DNA of 64,000 nt from Bryobacteraceae bacterium CoA2 C42. GTDB lineage: Bacteria; Acidobacteriota; Terriglobia; Bryobacterales; Bryobacteraceae. The DNA lies in NCBI GenBank assembly GCA_019931245.1, contig JAINDL010000035.1:29121-93120 (forward strand), read 5' to 3'. Positions 14,399 through 21,956 of this stretch are shown here, piece after piece. The notes under the pieces are model-generated. The model ran no database searches and was not told the origin of the DNA. It saw only the letters and a list, made by a program, of their open reading frames with translations. The position numbers were made by a program, and so were the translations under genes. The first letter of the stretch is position 1. Every line of letters begins with the position of its first letter.

Positions 14399-17300
14399 AT
14401 GTTACTGCGCGGACTCTTACTGGCCGCCGGCTTGGCGGGAATCATCGGGGCCAATGACGCTGTCGCCCCGGTGGTCAGAAAATACTGCGTCAGCTGCCAC
14501 GGCGCCGCCAAGCCGGCCGGGGATGTCGACCTCGCCAAACTCTCCGGCGACCCCATCTCCCGGCACGCCCGCACCTGGCAGAAAGTCGTCGAACAGATAT
14601 CCCTCGGCGAAATGCCCCCCCAAGGCCTGCCGCGCCCCTCGGAAGAGGAACGCTCCAGCCTCCTCACCGCCGTCCGGGCCGACCTCAGGAAAGCCGCCCT
14701 CGACCGCGCCGGAGACCCCGGCCCCGTCGTCCTGCGCCGCCTCAATAACGCCGAATACACCTACACCGTCCGCGACCTCACCGGCGTCCCTTCGCTCGAC
14801 CCCGCCAAAGAGTTTCCCGCCGACGGCGCCGCCGGAGAAGGCTTCACCAACACCGGCAACTCGCTCGTCATGTCGCCCTCCCTGGTCACCAAGTACCTCG
14901 ATGCCGCCAAGCAAATCGCCCGGCACGCCGTCCTCGAACCGGCAGGCATCCGCTTCTCCAGCTTCACCTCCAGCCGCGATTGGACCGACGAAACCCTCCG
15001 CGAGATCCGCGCCTTCTACGCCAACTTCACCGAAGCCGGCGGCGCCGATACCGTCCGCCAGCAGGGAATCGACCTCGACCGCAACCGCGGCGGACGCCTC
15101 CCCCTTGAAAAATACCTGGCCGCTTCGCTCGCCGTCCGCGATGGCCTGCCCGTCGCCACCGTAGCCCGCCGCCACGGCCTCAGCCCGAAGTACCTCGCCT
15201 CGCTCGTCGCGGCCCTCCGCGGCACGAACCCGTCTCTCCTGCTCGGTCCGCTGCGCCAACGCTGGGCCACCGCCAGGAACGCCGACATCGCCCCCATGGC
15301 CGCCGCCATCGGACAGTGGCAGGAATCGCTCTGGCGCTTCAGCAGCGTCGGCCACATCGGTAAGGTCAACGGCCCCAAGGCCTGGATGGAGCCCGTCACG
15401 CCTCTCGCCGCCGAGCAGGAGTTCCGTCTGAAGCTCACCCCGGCGCCGCCGCAAGAAGAAGTCACGCTCTATCTCGCCGCCCGTCAGGTCGGCGCCGGAC
15501 CCGCCACCGTCATCTGGAACGCGCCCCGGCTCCTCATCCCCGGCCGCGAGCCCCTGCCCCTCCAGCAGGTGCCGAACCTCGTCGACCAACTCCGCCGCCG
15601 CCGCGCCGTGGTCGTCTCCTCCACGGCCGCCGTACTCACCGGCCAGCCCGCTCCCGACGAAGCGCGCGCCGCCTGGGAAACCTTCCTCGGCCAGAGCCGC
15701 CCGCCATCCCTCGCCCTCCTCACCACCCGCATCGAGAAAACCGCCGACTTCGACTTCATCCGCGGCTGGGGCGGCGGCAAAGAACCCTCCGTCCTCATCA
15801 ACGCCAGCGAACAGACCGTCCGTATCCCCGGCGTCATGAAGGGCCGCGGCGTCGCCGTCCTGCCCAAAGTGACCGCCCAGGCCGGCATCGCCTGGCGCAG
15901 CCCGCTCGCCGGTACCGTCCAGGTCAACCTCACCCTCACCGGCGTCCATGTCGGCTGCGGCAACGGCGTCACCTGGGCCCTCGAACTCCGCCGCGGCAAC
16001 GTCCGCGTCGGTCTCGCCGAAGCTGCCAAAGCCGGCCCGGCCACCGCCTCCCTCGCCGTGCGCGAAGACGACCTACTCACCCTCGTCGTCGGCCCCAAAG
16101 ACGGCAACGCCTCCTGTGACCTCACCGCCGTCGATTGGACCATCGCCGCCGCCAACCGCGCCTGGTCCCTGGCGCCCGATGTCTCGGCGGACCCCCTCCG
16201 CGCCAATCCGCTAGGCCCCTGGGCCTTCTTCTCTGAACCCGTCGCCGCCCCCGGAGTAGGCGCCACCATCCCGTCCGGCTCCCTCCTCGCCCGCTGGTTC
16301 ACCGCCGCCGATCCCGCCCAGCGCGCGCCCCTCGCCGCCCAACTCCAGCAACTCCTCGAAGGTCCGGCGCCCGCCGGCGCCACCCCGGACGCCCGTCTGC
16401 GCCAGCAGCTGCGCTCGCTCGCCGGCCCCCTGTTCTCGGGTGTCACGGTCGCGTCGAAGACCGAGCCCCTCACGGTCCGGGCGCCCGGACTGCTCGCCTT
16501 CCCCTTGCCGGCCGATCTGGTCGCCGACGCCGAATTCGCCGTCTCCGCCACGGTCCCCGAAGCCGCCGGCGCCGTCCAATTGGAAGTGGCCACCACGAAG
16601 CCGTCCCTCGAAACCGGCCTGCTGCCCAGCCTCACCGCCGTGCGGGATAAAGGCGGCACCTGGAGCTCCAACAACCAGGCGCTCACCGTCGCCCGCCCCG
16701 TCGTCGCCGGCGCCGCCGCCCGTACCCGCTTCGCCGCGATGTTCGAAGAGTACCGCCAGCTCTTCCCGGCCTCGCTCTGCTACACGCGCATCGTCCCGGT
16801 CGACGAAGTGGTCACCATGACCCTCTTCCATCGCGAAGACGCTCACTTAATGCGTCTGCTGCTCTCGCCGGCCGAACAGAAGCACCTCGACGCGCTCTGG
16901 GCCCGCCTGCGCTTCGCCAGCCGCGCGCCGCTGCTCACCGTCGACGCCTTCGAGCAGCTCTGGCAGTACGCCACGCAGGACGCCGACCCCTCGGCCTTTG
17001 AGCCCCTCCGCCAGCCCATCCAGGACGACGCCGCGCTCTTCCGCCGCCAGTTGGTGGAGGCCGAACCCAATCATCTCGACGCCGTCCTCCGCTTCGCCGG
17101 TCAGGCCTACCGCCGCCCCGTTACCCCGGCCGAAGAGCAGGGCCTGCGCGCCCTCTACGCCCGCCTCCGCCAGCAGGAACTGCCCCACGACGAGGCCATC
17201 CGCATGACCCTCGTCCGCGTCCTCACCGGTCCGGCCTTCCTCTACCGCACCGAGAAAGCGCCGGCCGGCCCCGCGTCCGCCCCCGTCTCGGCCTGGGAGC

Positions 17301-18334
17301 TCGCCAGCCGCCTGAGCTACTTCCTCTGGTCCTCCCAGCCCGATGAAGCCCTGCGCCAGGCCGCCGCCACCGGCGTGCTGCGCACCCCGGCCGGCCTCGC
17401 CGCCCAGGTCCGCCGCATGCTCAAAGATCCCAAAGCCGCGCGCCTGTCCACCGAGTTCGGCGCCGCCTGGCTGCACCTCGCCGGCTTCGACACCCTCGAC
17501 GAAAAAAGCGAGCGCCACTTCCCGGAGTTCGCTGCCCTGCGCGGCCCCATGTACGAAGAGACCCTCCGCTTTTTCACCGACTTCTTCGCCAACGGCCGGT
17601 CCATTCTGAGCCTTCTCGATGCCGACCATACCTTCGTCAACGAACCGCTCGCCCGCCACTACGGCATCGCCGGCGTCGCCGGCGCCGCCTGGCAGCGCGT
17701 GGCCGGCATGAAGGCGCGCGGCCGCGGCGGCATCCTCGGCCACGCCGCCACGCTCGCCAAGCAGTCCGGCGCCTCGCGCACCAGCCCCATCCTCCGCGGC
17801 AACTGGGTCGCCGAAGTGCTTCTCGGTGACAAGCTCCCGCGCCCGCCCAAAGACGTCCCGCAACTGCCCGAGGACGAAGCCGGCCTCACCCTCACCATGC
17901 GCGAGCTCACCGAAAAGCACACCGCGGACCCACGCTGTGCCGGCTGCCACCGTCGCATCGACCCCTACGGCTACGCCCTCGAACGGTTCGACGCCATCGG
18001 CCGCGCCCGCGACAAGGATCTCGGTGGCCGCCCCGTGCACACCGCCACCCGGCTCCTGGACGGCGCCGAAATCGACGGCCTCGACGGCCTCCGCCGCTAT
18101 CTGCTCACGCAGCGCAAGGACGACTTCGTCCGCCAGTTCAACCGCAAGCTGCTCGGCTACGCCCTCGCGCGCGGCCTGCAGCTCTCCGACGAGCCCCTGC
18201 TCGATCAGATGCAGGCGCGCCTGGCGGCTAATGGCTATTCCGTCGAAACCGCCATCGCCAGTATCATCGAAAGTAAACAGTTCCGGCAGATCCGCGGCCG
18301 CGCCGCGGCCATCGAGGAGGAGACCGCCCCATGA
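14399..18334 (+). CDS. Large exported cytochrome-type protein, DUF1587/1595/1592/1588/1585
   Basis: About 1,311 residues from ATG 14399 (the track's GTG 14387 adds four). MLLRGLLLAAGLAGIIGAND is a good signal peptide. A cytochrome-like heme motif CVSCH follows near residue 33. DUF1587 matches RRLNNAEYTYTVRDLTGVP, DUF1595 matches FAGQAYRRPVTPAEEQGL, DUF1592 matches WELASRLSYFLWSSQPDEAL, DUF1588 matches GGILGHAATLAKQSGASRTS and a second CAGCH, and DUF1585 matches DFVRQFNRKLLGYALARG. Between DUF1587 and DUF1595 lies an insert of several hundred residues with beta-rich sequence. Related families are common in Planctomycetes and Acidobacteria; their reaction is not established. The next gene overlaps as ATGA. 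Confidence 0.88.
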   Translation: MLLRGLLLAAGLAGIIGANDAVAPVVRKYCVSCHGAAKPAGDVDLAKLSGDPISRHARTWQKVVEQISLGEMPPQGLPRPSEEERSSLLTAVRADLRKAALDRAGDPGPVVLRRLNNAEYTYTVRDLTGVPSLDPAKEFPADGAAGEGFTNTGNSLVMSPSLVTKYLDAAKQIARHAVLEPAGIRFSSFTSSRDWTDETLREIRAFYANFTEAGGADTVRQQGIDLDRNRGGRLPLEKYLAASLAVRDGLPVATVARRHGLSPKYLASLVAALRGTNPSLLLGPLRQRWATARNADIAPMAAAIGQWQESLWRFSSVGHIGKVNGPKAWMEPVTPLAAEQEFRLKLTPAPPQEEVTLYLAARQVGAGPATVIWNAPRLLIPGREPLPLQQVPNLVDQLRRRRAVVVSSTAAVLTGQPAPDEARAAWETFLGQSRPPSLALLTTRIEKTADFDFIRGWGGGKEPSVLINASEQTVRIPGVMKGRGVAVLPKVTAQAGIAWRSPLAGTVQVNLTLTGVHVGCGNGVTWALELRRGNVRVGLAEAAKAGPATASLAVREDDLLTLVVGPKDGNASCDLTAVDWTIAAANRAWSLAPDVSADPLRANPLGPWAFFSEPVAAPGVGATIPSGSLLARWFTAADPAQRAPLAAQLQQLLEGPAPAGATPDARLRQQLRSLAGPLFSGVTVASKTEPLTVRAPGLLAFPLPADLVADAEFAVSATVPEAAGAVQLEVATTKPSLETGLLPSLTAVRDKGGTWSSNNQALTVARPVVAGAAARTRFAAMFEEYRQLFPASLCYTRIVPVDEVVTMTLFHREDAHLMRLLLSPAEQKHLDALWARLRFASRAPLLTVDAFEQLWQYATQDADPSAFEPLRQPIQDDAALFRRQLVEAEPNHLDAVLRFAGQAYRRPVTPAEEQGLRALYARLRQQELPHDEAIRMTLVRVLTGPAFLYRTEKAPAGPASAPVSAWELASRLSYFLWSSQPDEALRQAAATGVLRTPAGLAAQVRRMLKDPKAARLSTEFGAAWLHLAGFDTLDEKSERHFPEFAALRGPMYEETLRFFTDFFANGRSILSLLDADHTFVNEPLARHYGIAGVAGAAWQRVAGMKARGRGGILGHAATLAKQSGASRTSPILRGNWVAEVLLGDKLPRPPKDVPQLPEDEAGLTLTMRELTEKHTADPRCAGCHRRIDPYGYALERFDAIGRARDKDLGGRPVHTATRLLDGAEIDGLDGLRRYLLTQRKDDFVRQFNRKLLGYALARGLQLSDEPLLDQMQARLAANGYSVETAIASIIESKQFRQIRGRAAAIEEETAP

Positions 18335-19638
18335 CGAAAAAACATCTTTACTCGCGGAGGCTTTTCCTGCGCGGCGCGGGAGTCACCATGGCGCTCCCGT
18401 GGCTCGAATCGATGCCGGTTTGGGGCGATACCCCCGGCGCCCGCGCCGCCGGCAGCCAGGCCCCCGTGCGTCTCGGCGTCCTGTTCGCCGGTAATGGCTT
18501 TCATAGCAAGGAGTGGTGGGCCCGGGGTGAAGGCGCCTCCATGGAACTGGGCCAGGTGCTCGCCCCGCTCGGCGACCTCCGCCGCAAGATGCTCTTCATC
18601 CGCGGGCTCTATAACGAAGAGGCGCTCAAGGGCAACATCCACAGTTCGCAAACCGGCAACCTGCTGTCCGGCGCTCCCCTCGCCTCGGGCGGGGAAATCC
18701 GCTCCGGCACCAGCTTCGATCAGCTGCTCGCCCAGCGCTACGGCGCCTCGACCCGTGTGCCGAGCCTCGTTCTCGGCTGCGAGAAGTCGAATCCGTCGGT
18801 ACACAAAAACTACTCGATGCTCTACAGCTCCCATATCTCCTGGAGCTCACCCACCACGCCAACCCCGCTCGAACTCTACCCCGCGCTCGCCTTCGACCGG
18901 CTCTTCAAAGATGAAGCCTCGAAGGCCGACCAGAGTGTGCTCGACGCCGTGCTCTCGGACGCCCGTGATCTCCGGCGCGACATCAGCTCGGGCGACCAGC
19001 GCAAGCTCGACGAGTATCTCGAGTCCGTGCGCGACGTCGAACAGCGCATCGCCAACGCCGGCAAGCGGGGCCAACTGCAGGGCTGGCGCCCCACTCTCGA
19101 TAAACCCAACATCCCGCGCCCGGCCGACGGCATCCCCCAGGACATCGCCGAGCACATGCGCCTGATGGCCGACATCGTCGTGCTGGGCTTCCAAACCGAT
19201 ACCACGCGCATCGCGACCCTCAAGCTCAACAACGATCACAGCTCGCTGCGCTTCCCCAACCTCGGCGTCGACTACATGATTCACCATCTGCTCTCGCACG
19301 CCGACACCCCGGACTGGCTCAAGGTGAATCAGTTCTTCCTCGCGCAGTTGGCCTATCTCGCCCGCAAGCTGGACTCCATCCGCGAAGGCGACCGCACCCT
19401 GCTCGATAACACCATGCTCCTGTTCTGCTCGAGCATGCTGACCGGCAGCCACGAAGCGCGCCAACTGCCCGTCGTCGTGCTCGGCGGCGGGGGCGGCCGC
19501 ATCCAGGGCGGCCGCGTACTCGACTATCGCGAAAAGCCGGACCGCCAGCTCTGCCGGCTCTACCTTTCGCTCATGGACAAAATGGACGTGCGGCCCCCGC
19601 GCTTCGGCGACGCCGCCCGCCCCCTCGACGAAGTGTAA
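18331..19638 (+). CDS. DUF1552 exported protein with Tat signal
   Basis: This 435-residue protein starts MTKKHLYSRRLFLRGAGVTMALPWLE, a twin-arginine signal (SRRLFLRG), so it should be folded before export. The body matches DUF1552: RLGVLFAGNGFHSKEWW, SGTSFDQLLAQRYG, DARDLRRDISSGDQRKLDEYLESVRDVEQRI and NDHSSLRFPNLGVDYMIHHLLSH. DUF1552 genes regularly follow DUF1592-type cytochrome genes, as here by a 4-nt ATGA overlap. The fold is thought to resemble the alkaline phosphatase/DUF1501 group, but no activity is established. Confidence 0.88.
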   Translation: MTKKHLYSRRLFLRGAGVTMALPWLESMPVWGDTPGARAAGSQAPVRLGVLFAGNGFHSKEWWARGEGASMELGQVLAPLGDLRRKMLFIRGLYNEEALKGNIHSSQTGNLLSGAPLASGGEIRSGTSFDQLLAQRYGASTRVPSLVLGCEKSNPSVHKNYSMLYSSHISWSSPTTPTPLELYPALAFDRLFKDEASKADQSVLDAVLSDARDLRRDISSGDQRKLDEYLESVRDVEQRIANAGKRGQLQGWRPTLDKPNIPRPADGIPQDIAEHMRLMADIVVLGFQTDTTRIATLKLNNDHSSLRFPNLGVDYMIHHLLSHADTPDWLKVNQFFLAQLAYLARKLDSIREGDRTLLDNTMLLFCSSMLTGSHEARQLPVVVLGGGGGRIQGGRVLDYREKPDRQLCRLYLSLMDKMDVRPPRFGDAARPLDEV

Positions 19639-19656
19639 GAGACGGCGGGAAGCCGC

Positions 19657-20517
19657 TTAGTAAGTAGGCCGGTCCTTGCCGTCCGCTGCCCATTTCCCGA
19701 ACGGCTTCAGCAAGCCCTCGGCTCCGGTCCGCAGCATCACCATATCCGACGGACCCTGGAAGAACGTAAACCCCTGGTCGATGCCCTCGCGAATCTGCGC
19801 GGCGTTCGCCACCGGCCGGCCCACGGGCAGCCCGTTCTTCTTGGCCGCCGCAATGATCTTCGCCATCGCCTCCCGGTGCTTGGGATGGTCCTGGTTCCCG
19901 CGCAAACCGAGCGAATAGCTCAAGTCGTTCGCGCCAATGAACAAAACATCAATCCCGGGGGTCGCGGCGATCTCTTCAATCTTCTCTACCGCGCTGACCT
20001 CTTCGATAATCACGATCACCAGCCCGTTCTTATCGATGAAGTCGGCATACCCCTCCGGCGCCGGCCAGCGGAACGTCCCTAACGCGGGACCCGAACCGCG
20101 CCGCCCCGCCGGCGGGTACTTCATCGAAGCCACGGCTTGCCTGGCCAGTTCCGGCGTCGAAGTAAACGGAAACACAACCCCGATCGCCCCAATATCCATC
20201 GCCCGCTTCGCCGTCCAGAGTTCGTTTACCGGAACCCGGATGAAGGGAAGAGCCTTCAACCCGCGCGTCGCCAGAATCATATTCCGCGCCGTCTCGAGAG
20301 TAATCGGGCTGTGCTCCATCTCAATCCAAATGAAGTCGAACCCCATGCCGGCCGCCTGCGCGGCCACCTCCGGGCTCGCCGCCGTGATGGTGGCGCCGAT
20401 CACCGGCTTGCCCTCCTTCAGCAGCTTCCGGACCGGGTTCTCCCAGGAAGTCTGCCCAAAAATCTGACTCGCGGTGATTCCCGCCAGGACTGCACAGAAA
20501 ACGAAAATGTTGCTCAT
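19657..20517 (-). CDS. HpcH/HpaI-family aldolase with signal peptide
   Basis: The 286-residue protein belongs to the metal-dependent class II pyruvate aldolases (2,4-dihydroxyhept-2-enedioate aldolase type). IWIEMEHSPITLETA contains the active-site His, LPFIRVP the Arg, VIIEEVSAVEKI the metal Glu and VLFIGANDLSYSLG the metal Asp. Unusually it begins MSNIFVFCAVLAGITASQIFGQ, a clear signal peptide, so the enzyme should be exported, whereas characterised members are cytoplasmic. It sits between two exported cytochrome-type gene sets, convergent to DUF1552. The substrate is unknown. Confidence 0.87.
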   Translation of the reverse strand: MSNIFVFCAVLAGITASQIFGQTSWENPVRKLLKEGKPVIGATITAASPEVAAQAAGMGFDFIWIEMEHSPITLETARNMILATRGLKALPFIRVPVNELWTAKRAMDIGAIGVVFPFTSTPELARQAVASMKYPPAGRRGSGPALGTFRWPAPEGYADFIDKNGLVIVIIEEVSAVEKIEEIAATPGIDVLFIGANDLSYSLGLRGNQDHPKHREAMAKIIAAAKKNGLPVGRPVANAAQIREGIDQGFTFFQGPSDMVMLRTGAEGLLKPFGKWAADGKDRPTY

Positions 20518-20542
20518 ACGGTACCGTACGCTATCACAAACT

Positions 20543-21946
20543 TCAGACTAAAACCTTGCGCACGACCTCGCCGCGCACCCCGGTCAGCCGCTGATTGAAA
20601 CCCTGATAGAAGTAAGTCAGCTTGGTGTGGTCCATTCCGAGCAGGTGTAGCAGCGTCGCGTGCAGGTCAGAGACATGCACCCGCTCCTCCACGGCCGCGA
20701 AGCCGAGTTCATCGGTCGCCCCGATCGCCTGCCCGCCCTTCACCCCGGCGCCGGCCAGCCACATCGAAAACCCGTGCCAGTCATGATCGCGGCCCGGCTT
20801 GCCAACGCCTTCGCTCGTCGGGGTCCGGCCGAACTCTCCGCCCCAGAGCAGCAGCGTCTCGTCCCACAATCCGGTCGCCTTCAAGTCCTCCATGAGCGCG
20901 GCGATCGGCCGGTCCGTCTCCCCGGCGTGGAGCCGGTGGTTGGTGATGCAGTCGTTGTGTCCGTCCCAGGTATCTTCGATGTGTCCCCCGCCCGAGTACA
21001 GTTGAATGAACCGCACCCCTTTCTCAAGCAGCCGTCGCGTCATGAGGCACTTGCGCCCAAAGTCCGCCGTCAGCGGATCGTCGAGTCCGTAGCGGGCCCG
21101 CGTAGCCGCCGACTCGGTAGAGAGATCGACGACCGCGGCGGCCTCCATCTGCATCCGGTAGGCGAGTTCGTAGGAGGCGATCCGGGCCGACAGCTCCGAT
21201 TCGGCGGCGTGTTCGGCGAGGTGTTCGTCGTTCAGCCGTTTGAGCAGATCGAGCGACTGCCGCTGGGTCTGGTCGGTCACCCCCGGCGGCGGCTGCAAAT
21301 TGAGCAAGGGCGCCTTTCCGCTGCGGAACAACGTCCCCTGATACGCCGCCGGCATGTAGCCCGCGGTCCAGTTCGAGGCCGAGCCGATGGGGCCGCCGCG
21401 CGGGTCCGTCATCACCACAAACGCGGGCAGACTCTGGTTGTCGGTCCCGAGCCCGTAGGTGACCCAGGAGCCCATGCTGGGTTTGCCGAGGAAGATACTG
21501 CCGGTGTTCATCTGCAGGCAGCCGGAGGCGTGCGCCGCCGTATCCGTATACATCGAACGGATCACACAGAGGTCGTCCGCGAACCTGGCCGTGTGCGGGA
21601 ACAGGTCGCTGATCGGCAGCCCGCTTTTGCCGCGGGGCGCGAAGGCAAAGGGCGACTGCATGAGGTAGCCGACGGGGCGGCCGTTGGAGCCGACGGCGAG
21701 GGGGCCCTTGTAGGGCTGGCCGTTGCGCCGGGTCAATTCCGGTTTGGGGTCGAAGGTATCGACCTGGCTGGGGGCGCCGTTCATGAACAGGAAGACGGCG
21801 CGTTTGGCCTTGGCGGGAAAGTGCGGCCGCTTGGGCGCGAGAATCGAGTCGGCGGCCAGGGCCTGATCGCGCTGCAGCAGGTCGAGCAGGGCGATGCCGG
21901 CGAATCCGCCACCTGTCTGCCAGAGAAAGTCACGCCTTGTCTTCAT
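20543..21946 (-). CDS. DUF1501 exported protein with Tat signal
   Basis: From ATG 21946 the protein is 467 residues and starts MKTRRDFLWQTGGGFAGIALLDLL, a twin-arginine signal (TRRDFLWQ). The track's earlier start (21973) lies inside the upstream gene; GAGGAG two to three bases ahead of ATG 21946 supports the shorter form. DUF1501 hallmarks include RAVFLFMNGAPSQVDTFDPK, GWLQMNTG-like CLQMNTGSIFLGKPSMGSWV, RGVRFIQLYSGGGHIEDTWD and LWGGEFGRTPTSEG. It belongs to the alkaline phosphatase/sulfatase-like superfamily and is usually paired with DUF1549/1553 cytochromes, as here (10-nt gap). Confidence 0.9.
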   Translation of the reverse strand: MKTRRDFLWQTGGGFAGIALLDLLQRDQALAADSILAPKRPHFPAKAKRAVFLFMNGAPSQVDTFDPKPELTRRNGQPYKGPLAVGSNGRPVGYLMQSPFAFAPRGKSGLPISDLFPHTARFADDLCVIRSMYTDTAAHASGCLQMNTGSIFLGKPSMGSWVTYGLGTDNQSLPAFVVMTDPRGGPIGSASNWTAGYMPAAYQGTLFRSGKAPLLNLQPPPGVTDQTQRQSLDLLKRLNDEHLAEHAAESELSARIASYELAYRMQMEAAAVVDLSTESAATRARYGLDDPLTADFGRKCLMTRRLLEKGVRFIQLYSGGGHIEDTWDGHNDCITNHRLHAGETDRPIAALMEDLKATGLWDETLLLWGGEFGRTPTSEGVGKPGRDHDWHGFSMWLAGAGVKGGQAIGATDELGFAAVEERVHVSDLHATLLHLLGMDHTKLTYFYQGFNQRLTGVRGEVVRKVLV

Positions 21947-21956
21947 CAGCTCCTCG

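Noticed and set aside
14417-15949. 510-residue minus-strand ORF inside the DUF1592 gene
   Set aside because: Antisense shadow with Gly/Asp/Glu repeats and no domain.
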